Positions 7,279-13,199 of a stretch of DNA of 36,709 bases are shown piece by piece. The stretch comes from an uncultured Bacilli bacterium (lineage in GTDB: Bacteria > Bacillota_I > Bacilli_A > RF39 > UBA660). Location of the stretch: the NCBI GenBank assembly GCA_947632595.1, contig CANRPY010000013.1, positions 1 to 36,709 on the forward strand. The letters are read 5' to 3'. Each line of letters opens with the position of its first letter. Position 1 is the first letter of the stretch. The notes under the pieces were generated by a model. That model was not told the DNA's origin. It did not search any database and saw nothing but the letters and a program-made list of their open reading frames with translations. The position numbers and the translations under genes are program-made.

Positions 7279-7803
7279 ATGAAAGTAATTGTCTGCTCAA
7301 AAAACAAAGCAAAAAATACTGCCGTAGAAGAAGTAATAAAAGAATATATACACTCATATGAAATAATTTCTTTAGAAACAAACTCCCAAGTATCAGAAAC
7401 TCCAATTGGGGATGAAGAAGGATTATTAGGGTGCCAAAATAGAATAAAAGATGCGAAAAAGAAAGAACCTACAGGCGATATCTATATCGCGATGGAAGGA
7501 ATTTTAACCGAAACAAAATTTGGAACTTTTCTATGTGGATGGACTACAATCTATATCAAAGAAACAGATGAATATTTATATGGCTGTAGTGCCAAAGTAA
7601 AAGTTCCTGATTCAATTATGAAAAATGTAACAAAAGAAGAAAGATTATCCGATGTCGTTGCCAAATACACAAATAGTAAAGAAGAAGAGGTTAGTAAAAT
7701 AGGAACCAACGGATTACTAACCAATGGATCCTATACTAGAACAGATGAATTTAAAGATTCTATTATTTGTGCCATTTCTACAAAGTATAAAAGAATGAAA
7801 TAA
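7279..7803 (+). CDS. Non-canonical purine NTP phosphatase (YjjX/DUF84 family)
   Basis: This 174-residue protein has the DUF84 layout: an N-terminal VCSKNKAKNTAVEEV strand-helix, an ETPIGDEEGLLGCQNRIKDA segment with the acidic pair, IAMEGILTE, and the end GTNGLLTNGSYTRTDEF before a hydrophobic strand. Family members hydrolyse ITP and XTP to the monophosphates, removing deaminated purines from the pool. Length is normal. It is the last gene of the housecleaning-type operon, with GAGGAGG before the ATG. A terminator follows that also serves the convergent minus-strand cluster. Confidence 0.85.
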   Translation: MKVIVCSKNKAKNTAVEEVIKEYIHSYEIISLETNSQVSETPIGDEEGLLGCQNRIKDAKKKEPTGDIYIAMEGILTETKFGTFLCGWTTIYIKETDEYLYGCSAKVKVPDSIMKNVTKEERLSDVVAKYTNSKEEEVSKIGTNGLLTNGSYTRTDEFKDSIICAISTKYKRMK

Positions 7804-7850
7804 AAAAAGAGTTTTCCAAGGAAACTCTAAAATTCATTCTTTTTTTATTA
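7801..7850. terminator. Bidirectional terminator between convergent genes
   Basis: The inverted repeat AGAGTTT (7808-7814) and AAACTCT (7822-7828) lies between converging genes. Read on the minus strand, the stem is followed at once by seven T. On the plus strand a T run follows after about ten bases, making that direction weaker. Confidence 0.75.
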
Positions 7851-8168
7851 CATATTAGTAACGCTATCTTCAAAAGTATCTTTTGCGGCGGTTACTTGAG
7901 AAGCCAATTCACTCATATTTTGACTAGTGGCATTGACATACTGATGAATGGCATCAGAACTTGCATGGTATTGTTGCAAAGAATTTTGAAGAGCTTTTTG
8001 ATAACGAGATTCTAAATCTGATATCTTATCTGCCAAAACAGGATTGTAAGAAGAAATAATAGATCGAATTGTACGTAAACTATTTAAAATAGTTTGATAA
8101 CGTTGACTCAATTTAGAAGTAGAATTCTTTAAGATATCAGCATAGCGATTCATTTCATTAAAATCCAT
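7848..8168 (-). CDS. WXG100/Lap-like small helical protein (106 aa)
   Basis: This 106-residue, entirely helical protein has the size and composition of type VII secretion WXG100 or Lap proteins. There is no signal peptide, Trp-x-Gly motif or clear Y-x-x-x-D/E tail. Its middle (IISSYNPVLADKISDLESRY) aligns by eye with MENYSPDLVKQVTSL of the neighbouring 111-residue protein at 8536, so the two look like paralogs. It is the second gene of a two-gene unit with the gene at 8180 and starts 11 bases after that stop, with AGGAGAG as ribosome binding site. Secretion is inferred from the family only. Confidence 0.6.
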   Translation of the reverse strand: MDFNEMNRYADILKNSTSKLSQRYQTILNSLRTIRSIISSYNPVLADKISDLESRYQKALQNSLQQYHASSDAIHQYVNATSQNMSELASQVTAAKDTFEDSVTNM

Positions 8169-8179
8169 ATTCGTCTCTC

Positions 8180-8443
8180 CTAACTTGAAACATTCGCATC
8201 ACTTGCAAGAGAAGATTTAATCGTATTCAATAATTCAGTAGTATCACTTTGTAAATCTAATAAATCTCGGTTAAGCTGATAAATCTTATTACATTCTTGA
8301 TTTCCAATCGAAGTATCTTGCAATAATTCATCTAATTTTTGGCAAGCAGTATCCAAATCTTTCAAAACTTCATTTGCTAAAGGAGCAGATAAAGATGATA
8401 TTTCTGATAAGACCTTATTTCTTTGCTCAATATCTAAATTCAT
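8180..8443 (-). CDS. WXG100/Lap-like small helical protein (87 aa)
   Basis: The start is placed at the Met of MNLDIEQRNKVL, preceded on the minus strand by AAGGATTGTGAT; the frame is open further upstream but runs into the promoter. The 87-residue product is two helices with a small turn (QDTSIGNQECNK), acidic and rich in Leu, Ser and Asp, with no membrane segment. It is the first gene of a pair with the 106-residue protein. Pairing suggests a heterodimer as for EsxA/EsxB, which is inference. No Trp-x-Gly motif is present. Confidence 0.58.
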   Translation of the reverse strand: MNLDIEQRNKVLSEISSLSAPLANEVLKDLDTACQKLDELLQDTSIGNQECNKIYQLNRDLLDLQSDTTELLNTIKSSLASDANVSS

Positions 8444-8465
8444 AATAATCACAATCCTTATGTAC

Positions 8466-8494
8466 ATTATATTATAAGAAAAGTAGAAAGACAA
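8466..8494 (-). promoter_or_regulatory. Promoter of the second WXG-like pair
   Basis: Read on the minus strand, TTGTCT (8494-8489) is followed after exactly 17 bases by TATAAT (8471-8466), about 22 bases before the start at 8443. Together with the terminator at 8507-8528, this makes the downstream pair a separate transcription unit. Confidence 0.7.
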
Positions 8495-8506
8495 GTTTTG
8501 AGCAAA

Positions 8507-8528
8507 GAAAAAACTGAGTAAACTCAGT
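8507..8528 (-). terminator. Terminator of the first WXG-like pair
   Basis: On the minus strand, ACTGAG and CTCAGT pair around a four-base loop and are followed by six T. It lies just after the stop of the 111-residue gene and before the next promoter. Confidence 0.82.
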
Positions 8529-8535
8529 TATTCAA

Positions 8536-8871
8536 TTATAAGTTCTCTATTGCTGTTCCAATTCCTTCTACATTACTTGATAAGTTTTCAAGATTTTGAA
8601 TTAAACCAGTTGCATATGTAGCTAAACTTTGAGAAACTTCAGAATAAATATTAGCTGCCTTTCCTTTATAAGTAGTTAAGGAACCAGCTAAACTAGTAAC
8701 TTGTTTTACCAAATCTGGACTATAATTCTCCATCATGGTTCCCATTTCATTCAAATGATCGGTTACAGTATCTAATATTTTATTAAGTTGTGTTAATTGC
8801 TCAGTAATTCTCTCAGATTGTCTTTTTAATTCTTCAGGAACAGTAGCTCCAGCTGTTCTTGATGCAGCCAT
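8536..8871 (-). CDS. WXG100/Lap-like small helical protein (111 aa)
   Basis: This 111-residue protein is helical, with two long helices around MENYSPDLVKQ and a Gly-containing end (NVEGIGTAIENL). The length and lack of signal peptide suit WXG100/Lap proteins of type VII secretion. It resembles the 106-residue protein of the next unit (S-Y-x-P-x-L block), suggesting that a gene pair was duplicated. The start is the only good Met, with GAAGGG on the minus strand. The stop is followed by a strong terminator. No Trp-x-Gly is present. Confidence 0.6.
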   Translation of the reverse strand: MAASRTAGATVPEELKRQSERITEQLTQLNKILDTVTDHLNEMGTMMENYSPDLVKQVTSLAGSLTTYKGKAANIYSEVSQSLATYATGLIQNLENLSSNVEGIGTAIENL

Positions 8872-8892
8872 GTAAAATCCCTTCCTTTCCTA

Positions 8893-9189
8893 TTATACTT
8901 GACTATTATTCTTTTCTTGTTGATCGCAGAATGCTTCAACAGCTTTTTCTAAATCTTGTAGACAATTCCATAATTGCCCTAAAACTTTGCTAGCTTCTTC
9001 TGCTTTGGAAGCTAAATTTTCTCCAAATTGAGTTCCTGTTAGATTATAACGATCTAAACTTTGTTTAACATAATCAAATGAGTTTTTAATGTCATGAAGA
9101 TTATTTCCATTTCCATCTACAGTAAGATCACGAAACTTTTTAAAATCTTCACAGAAAGTTCTCAATTTTTCGATATCTTGTTCAGTCAT
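8893..9189 (-). CDS. WXG100-like small helical protein (98 aa)
   Basis: This is a 98-residue helical protein with a single Trp in LGQLWNCLQDLEKAV near residue 75 and two or more Cys. Size, charge and the absence of a signal peptide fit the WXG100 superfamily loosely. It is the first gene of the first pair, 21 bases upstream of the 111-residue gene, with AAAGGAGAGG before the ATG. The region upstream (9190-9372) is AT-rich and shared with the divergent remnant at 9373; a weak minus-strand TTACTT-17-GATAAA can be drawn there. Confidence 0.6.
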   Translation of the reverse strand: MTEQDIEKLRTFCEDFKKFRDLTVDGNGNNLHDIKNSFDYVKQSLDRYNLTGTQFGENLASKAEEASKVLGQLWNCLQDLEKAVEAFCDQQEKNNSQV

Positions 9190-9308
9190 GTTATCCTCTC
9201 CTTTAAATCTTATATATATTTATCGTAACACAAATAAAAAGAAGTAACGCAGAGAATTTTCAAACTTGACAATAAAAAAGTAAAATAGAAAAAATTAGAA
9301 AACAAAAT

Positions 9309-9325
9309 ATGACTTAATAAGTCAT
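9309..9325. promoter_or_regulatory. Palindromic operator-like site upstream of the XRE remnant
   Basis: ATGACTT and AAGTCAT form a perfect inverted repeat around AAT. It directly precedes a weak TTGCGA-17-TATAGT promoter (9325-9353) for the XRE fragment. XRE regulators often bind such sites, so this may be the relic of an autoregulated operon. Confidence 0.45.
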
Positions 9326-9372
9326 TGCGACATAAAAAGAAATCTTATATAGTGGAGAGGAAGGCGATACAG

Positions 9373-10025
9373 ATGAATCAAGAAAAAATGGGACAGTTTA
9401 TTTCAGAACTAAGAAGAGAAAGAAATATGACACAAAAGGAACCATAAAATTATTATTAACAACACCAAATAAAAGAGAAAAAGTCATTCTTTCTAAATGG
9501 ATTTATTTAGTATTAAATGTATATATTCTATGGATAGTAGGAAGTGTCCTTTTATGGACCATCAGTGCAATAAAGTATGGCTATTCTGATCTTTTCGTAA
9601 ATGAACTAGTTCTATTTCATGGAAAAGTATATGAAGTAAATTATGTCTTATGGTATCTATTCCATATGTTCCGTCATAGTATTCCTGTAATTTGTTTATT
9701 ATCTTTCCTATTGTTTTTATCAACAACGACAAAGAATATAGCGTTAACTTCCAGTATTTGTTCTGTTACTACATTTTTATCTTTGATAATATGGGCTGCA
9801 CTAAGTGTTCTAAACAAGAAGGCTTTATATAAAACAGCCTATATTCCATTTTGTTATATAGACTATAATATTATCCGAGAAAATAGTGATAGCTTCATAG
9901 ATGTTTTAGCAAACACCAATCTACCAAATCATTATGGTTTATGAATCAATGCAATTTTTACACTTTTGTATTTAGGAATCAGTATTTACTATTATAAAAA
10001 AATAGATATTGTCAACAAGTCCTAA
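9373..10025 (+). pseudogene. Deletion scar: XRE regulator start joined to an ABC-2 permease end
   Basis: The ATG at 9373, with a good ribosome binding site, encodes the first 24 residues of an XRE helix-turn-helix protein (QFISELRRERNMTQKE) and then stops at 9447. From about 9438, in another frame, the sequence reads as the C-terminal half of an ABC-2 type permease: GTIKLLLTTPNKREKVILSK, followed by hydrophobic segments. An in-frame TGA at 9942-9944 interrupts this remnant where TGG would fit. The frame then continues as INAIFTLLYLGISIYYYKK to a TAA at 10023. A deletion appears to have removed the rest of the regulator, any ATPase gene and the permease start. TGA is a stop in this genome, so the product is dead. 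Confidence 0.8.
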
Positions 10026-10030
10026 AGGTA

Positions 10031-10039
10031 TGCTATAAT
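10031..10039 (+). promoter_or_regulatory. Extended -10 promoter
   Basis: TG-C-TATAAT lies 25 bases before the GTG start of the repeat protein and just past the end of the permease remnant. A TTGTCA is present 19 bases upstream, a long but possible spacing. Confidence 0.55.
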
Positions 10040-10064
10040 GGTAATAAGATAGAGGTGAAGGAAA

Positions 10065-10538
10065 GTGCAAGGAACATTAAAAGATTTGATTAGGGAAGCA
10101 TGGCGTAAAGGAAAAGAATCCGGCATGTCAGATCAAGAAATCATTGCAGAAATTGAAAATGAGATAAAACAAAGACAAACGAATGGGCAAGTAGCAACCG
10201 ATACAAGAAGAAAGAAAAAGTATAACTATACACCAATGACAGAAGAAGAAATAGAGGCAGCCCAAAGAGAAATTGGGATTACTGATGCAGGAGAAGAGCG
10301 AGTAGAAAGAGTAGTCTATACATCCCCTCAAGTCCTATATGGACCTCCTCCAGTAAAAGAAGAAACAACAGTGGTCTACCAATCTCCTCAAGTCTTATAC
10401 GGTCCACCTCCAGTGAAAGAAGAAACAACAGTAGTTTACCAACCACCTCAAGTTTTATATGGACCTCCTCCAAGAGACGAGCTGGAATCAATGTTTGTAG
10501 AAGAAGATACCCCTAAAACAACACCACATCAAAAATAA
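10065..10538 (+). CDS. Tandem-repeat protein with Pro/Tyr-rich 20-residue repeats
   Basis: This 157-residue protein starts at GTG, with AGAGGTGAAGGA upstream. The N-terminal 85 residues are charged and helical (SGMSDQEIIAEIENEIKQRQ). Three near-identical units follow (10311-10370, 10371-10430, 10431-10472), the first two being 20 residues: V-V-Y-x-S/P-P-Q-V-L-Y-G-P-P-P-V-K-E-E-T-T. Units differ mainly at synonymous positions. The tail is acidic. There is no signal peptide, anchor motif or membrane segment, so it looks cytoplasmic. The proline-tyrosine repeats suggest an extended or binding region. The family is not recognised. It has its own promoter and terminator. Confidence 0.65.
   Translation: MQGTLKDLIREAWRKGKESGMSDQEIIAEIENEIKQRQTNGQVATDTRRKKKYNYTPMTEEEIEAAQREIGITDAGEERVERVVYTSPQVLYGPPPVKEETTVVYQSPQVLYGPPPVKEETTVVYQPPQVLYGPPPRDELESMFVEEDTPKTTPHQK
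10311..10472 (+). repeat. Three in-frame tandem repeats (60-bp period)
   Basis: Two full 60-bp units and a third of 42 bp encode V-V-Y-x-x-P-Q-V-L-Y-G-P-P-P. Third-position differences (for example CTATAT, TTATAC, TTATAT) show that the copies are old enough to have drifted while the protein was kept. Confidence 0.9.
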
Positions 10539-10544
10539 TCCAAT

Positions 10545-10568
10545 AGAAGACAAAATGTCTTCTTTTTG
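10545..10568 (+). terminator. Rho-independent terminator
   Basis: AGAAGACA (10545-10552) and TGTCTTCT (10556-10563) form a perfect 8-bp stem with loop AAA and a T-rich tail. Confidence 0.85.
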
Positions 10569-10608
10569 TGTAAAGTAAGAAAATAAATCAAGAAGAAAAT
10601 AAGAAGCA

Positions 10609-10617
10609 TGATATAAT
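10609..10617 (+). promoter_or_regulatory. Extended -10 promoter
   Basis: TG-A-TATAAT is 26 bases before the ATG of the zinc-ribbon/Ltp gene. No strong -35 hexamer is seen. Confidence 0.55.
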
Positions 10618-10643
10618 AAAAGAAAGAATAAGAGGTGAACCGT

Positions 10644-11615
10644 ATGAAATGTACAAACTGTGGCATGGAGGTAGAAAATGGTGCAAGATTCTGTACCAAC
10701 TGTGGAAAAACAATAGAGCAGCAAGCACCAGAAGGAGTTCCTGTAAACAATATTCAAAACGGACAACCAGGCGTTCCTATGCAACAAGCTCCTCAACCAA
10801 ATAAGAGTAATAAGATTGTTTGGATTATTATAGGAGTAGTTGCTGGTGTATTTGTATTTATTGCAATTGGAATCATCCTATTAGCAACTTTGTTTGCTGC
10901 AGAAACAAAAAAGGTAATAGAAAAACAGTCTGATATTGTAGAGCATGAAAGTCCAATAGATAAAGATAATATTGTGGATGGAAAACTAATAAAAACAATA
11001 AAATCACCAACAGGACGTCAAATAAGAATCATCCAAAGTAAAATCCATACAGTAACAGCAGATACAGAATACCTATATAAAGATGCAGAAGAAAAAAGAG
11101 AGAAATATAAAATAATGACTGAGGAAGAAGCAGATAAATTAGATTCAACACCAATTTATATCATGGCTGTTAAAAAAATAATATCCGAATTAAAATATGA
11201 ATCTTTATCAGAACAACAATTGCGAGAAACATTAGCAGAAGAAAATTACCCAGAAGATGCGATTAATTATGCTATAGAGACAGTAAATATTGACTGGGAT
11301 ATTATGGCAGAGATGAGAGCTGCAAGTTACATGCACCATCTTGATGGCGTATCAAAAAAACACTTAGTAGAATTATTAGTCTATGAAAAATTTACAGAAG
11401 AACAAGCAGAAAAAGCAGCTTCCAACAAGAATTATGACTTTTATGAACAAGCTGTAAAAAAGGTATGTGATTACAAATACGTAATGCCTAAGTATGGAAG
11501 AGAATATACAAGAGACGAAATCAAAGAGCAAATGGGAGAAGAATCAGACATATATGATGGATTTACCAAAGCAGAAATCGATTTTGCTTTAAAAGAAGTA
11601 TATGATAATCTCTAA
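10644..11615 (+). CDS. Zinc-ribbon membrane protein with Ltp-like domains
   Basis: This 323-residue protein is best started at the ATG at 10644, placed after AGAGGTGA. Cys3, Cys6, Cys17 and Cys20 form an N-terminal zinc ribbon (CTNC and CTNC). A Gln/Pro linker leads to one membrane segment at about 57-83 (VWIIIGVVAGVFVFIAIGII). The C-terminal 150 residues carry repeats resembling the Ltp domain (PF07553): A-x-x-Y/I, L-S-E-Q-Q-L, YPEDAINYAI, then VSKKHLVELL and FTEEQAEKA. Ltp domains are known from the TP-J34 phage superinfection-immunity lipoprotein and many surface proteins. The topology puts the ribbon inside and the Ltp domains outside, by inference. Function is unknown. Confidence 0.78.
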   Translation: MKCTNCGMEVENGARFCTNCGKTIEQQAPEGVPVNNIQNGQPGVPMQQAPQPNKSNKIVWIIIGVVAGVFVFIAIGIILLATLFAAETKKVIEKQSDIVEHESPIDKDNIVDGKLIKTIKSPTGRQIRIIQSKIHTVTADTEYLYKDAEEKREKYKIMTEEEADKLDSTPIYIMAVKKIISELKYESLSEQQLRETLAEENYPEDAINYAIETVNIDWDIMAEMRAASYMHHLDGVSKKHLVELLVYEKFTEEQAEKAASNKNYDFYEQAVKKVCDYKYVMPKYGREYTRDEIKEQMGEESDIYDGFTKAEIDFALKEVYDNL

Positions 11616-11620
11616 AAAGA

Positions 11621-11648
11621 AACTAACACACGTTAGTTCTTTTTTTTG
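11621..11648 (+). terminator. Rho-independent terminator
   Basis: AACTAAC (11621-11627) pairs with GTTAGTT (11632-11638) around ACAC, followed by a run of eight T after one C. Confidence 0.85.
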
Positions 11649-11689
11649 AAAACAAAAAAAAGAAAAAAGTAGGATAACAAAGAAGAACA

Positions 11690-11698
11690 TGGTATAAT
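11690..11698 (+). promoter_or_regulatory. Extended -10 promoter
   Basis: TG-G-TATAAT lies 41 bases before the lipoprotein start. No -35 match is visible. Confidence 0.55.
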
Positions 11699-11739
11699 AG
11701 AAAGTAAGAAAGATCATAATATGAGAAGAGGTTGATGAA

Positions 11740-12234
11740 ATGTTAAAAAAGATAGGGAAAATTGCATTTCTTTTTCTACTAATGATTCTATTAGTAGGAT
11801 GTGGCAAAAGCAAAAAAGAAAAAGAAGAAATACTTGGAGACTATGTAGGAGAATACACAGTAACATTTGATGAAAATATAGAAATGTTAAAAAAATATAA
11901 ATTTTATGAAAAAGTAAAAATAAAAGAATGTAAATCCAAAAAAGAGAAACATTGTTTGATTTTAGCAGGAAATGATACACAATTATCGGTTATGGAAGAA
12001 AAAGAAGGAATAGATGAATATATATCCATTCCAATGGACTTCTTAATCGATGAGAAAAAAAGTGACATAGAAAAAGATGATGATTTTGTAAAAGCAAGAG
12101 CATGCCTAAAATGGAATGAATTTGGATTACTAGAGCAATTCATGTGCCCACCAGTAGATACAGAATTATATGAAAAAGAAGAACTAGATCCAGATTACTT
12201 TATAAGACTTGCAAAAGAAGAAAAAGAAAAGTAA
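11740..12234 (+). CDS. Predicted lipoprotein (164 aa)
   Basis: The N-terminus has Lys residues, a hydrophobic stretch (IAFLFLLMILLVG) and a lipobox LVGC with Cys21, so a lipidated, membrane-anchored mature protein is expected. It would be processed by Lgt, which is encoded in this window at 31132, and by signal peptidase II. The mature part is charged and contains three further Cys (KECKSKKEKHC, KARACLKW). No known domain is recognised. AAGAGGTTGATGA stands before the ATG, and promoter and terminator make it monocistronic. It is not obviously a substrate-binding protein; it is too short for that. Confidence 0.72.
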   Translation: MLKKIGKIAFLFLLMILLVGCGKSKKEKEEILGDYVGEYTVTFDENIEMLKKYKFYEKVKIKECKSKKEKHCLILAGNDTQLSVMEEKEGIDEYISIPMDFLIDEKKSDIEKDDDFVKARACLKWNEFGLLEQFMCPPVDTELYEKEELDPDYFIRLAKEEKEK

Positions 12235-12252
12235 ACCTCTTTTTCTTTTTTT
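12219..12252 (+). terminator. Rho-independent terminator
   Basis: AGAAAAAGA (12219-12227) and TCTTTTTCT (12238-12246) form an A:T-rich 9-bp stem overlapping the end of the lipoprotein gene, followed by more T. The stem is weak in GC, so efficiency is uncertain. Confidence 0.55.
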
Positions 12253-12306
12253 GTAGAAAAATATCATAAGATAATCTTTCTTTTTTGATTTTTTTTGATA
12301 CAGATA

Positions 12307-12315
12307 TGATATAAT
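12307..12315 (+). promoter_or_regulatory. Extended -10 promoter of the nfn-type operon
   Basis: TG-A-TATAAT lies 32 bases before the first start codon. A TTGATT occurs 19 bases upstream, a loose -35. Confidence 0.55.
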
Positions 12316-12347
12316 AATGATATGTTAGAAAATAAAGAGGTGTTTCA

Positions 12348-13187
12348 ATGTATAAGATAGTAAAGAATGAGCAAATAAGTCCTAATTCTTTTTTAATGGA
12401 ATTAGAAGCTCCTGAAGTAATTAAGAAAGCAATGCCGGGTCAATTTGTAATTGTTATGGCAAAAGAAGATAGTGAAAGAATTCCGCTAACGATATATGAC
12501 TATGATAAAGAAAGTGGAATCTTATCTTTAATTTATCAAGTAATTGGAGCCTCTACAGAAGAGTTATCCACATTAAAAGAAGAACTTTTTGCTGTAGTAG
12601 GACCACTTGGAAAACCAAATGAGATTTGTGCCAACCCAGAAGAATTTAAAGGTAAAAGAATCGTATATGTAGCAGGAGGAGTTGGAATTGCTCCCGTATA
12701 TCCACAAGTAAAATATCTAAAAGAACATGGTTTTGAAGTAGATATTATCTATGGTTCAAGAGAAAAAGATCTATTATTAATTAGAGAAAAAGCGGAAGCA
12801 GTAGCTAGAAAAGTAATGTATACAACAGATGATGGATCCTTTGGAGAAAAAGGATTTGTAACAACAGTATTGGAAAGAGAAATTAATAATTATGATATTT
12901 GTGTTGCAATAGGACCAATTATTATGATGAAAAATGTTGCAGAAACCACTAGAAAATATAATGTAAAAACAATTGTTAGTATGAATCCTTTAATGGTAGA
13001 TGGTAGTGGTATGTGTGGAGCATGCCGTTGTGAAATAGAAGGAAAACCTAAATTTGCTTGTATAGATGGACCAGAATTTGATGGACATAAAGTTAATTTC
13101 GATTTAGCCCTAAAAAGAATGAATATATATAAAGAAGAAGAAAAAGAAAAATGGGAACAAATGAAAAAGTCCCTAGGAAAGAATTAG
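12348..13187 (+). CDS. Ferredoxin-NADP+ reductase alpha subunit (NfnA/SudB type)
   Basis: This 279-residue flavoprotein has the FNR layout: an FAD-binding barrel with RIPLTI (44-49), an NAD(P) domain with GGVGIAP (110-116) and YGSREKDLL, and a C-terminal 2Fe-2S motif with Cys223, Cys226, Cys228 and Cys238. In Nfn complexes this subunit binds NAD(H) or NADP(H), FAD and a 2Fe-2S cluster and pairs with the NfnB/GltD-like subunit, which is the next gene, four bases on. The pair may bifurcate electrons between NADH, ferredoxin and NADPH or act as sulfide dehydrogenase/FNR; sequence alone does not decide. PyrK is the main alternative, but the partner excludes it. Confidence 0.88.
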   Translation: MYKIVKNEQISPNSFLMELEAPEVIKKAMPGQFVIVMAKEDSERIPLTIYDYDKESGILSLIYQVIGASTEELSTLKEELFAVVGPLGKPNEICANPEEFKGKRIVYVAGGVGIAPVYPQVKYLKEHGFEVDIIYGSREKDLLLIREKAEAVARKVMYTTDDGSFGEKGFVTTVLEREINNYDICVAIGPIIMMKNVAETTRKYNVKTIVSMNPLMVDGSGMCGACRCEIEGKPKFACIDGPEFDGHKVNFDLALKRMNIYKEEEKEKWEQMKKSLGKN

Positions 13188-13199
13188 GAGGTGTTAGTG

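Noticed and set aside
9942-9944. TGA read as tryptophan, which would extend the permease frame
   Set aside because: RF2 with its frameshift site is encoded in the window and several intact genes end in TGA, so TGA is a stop; the locus is also truncated at its 5' side.
10128-10796. Minus-strand reading frames over the repeat and zinc-ribbon genes
   Set aside because: They are mirror images of biased codon use; they lack ribosome binding sites and sensible protein composition.
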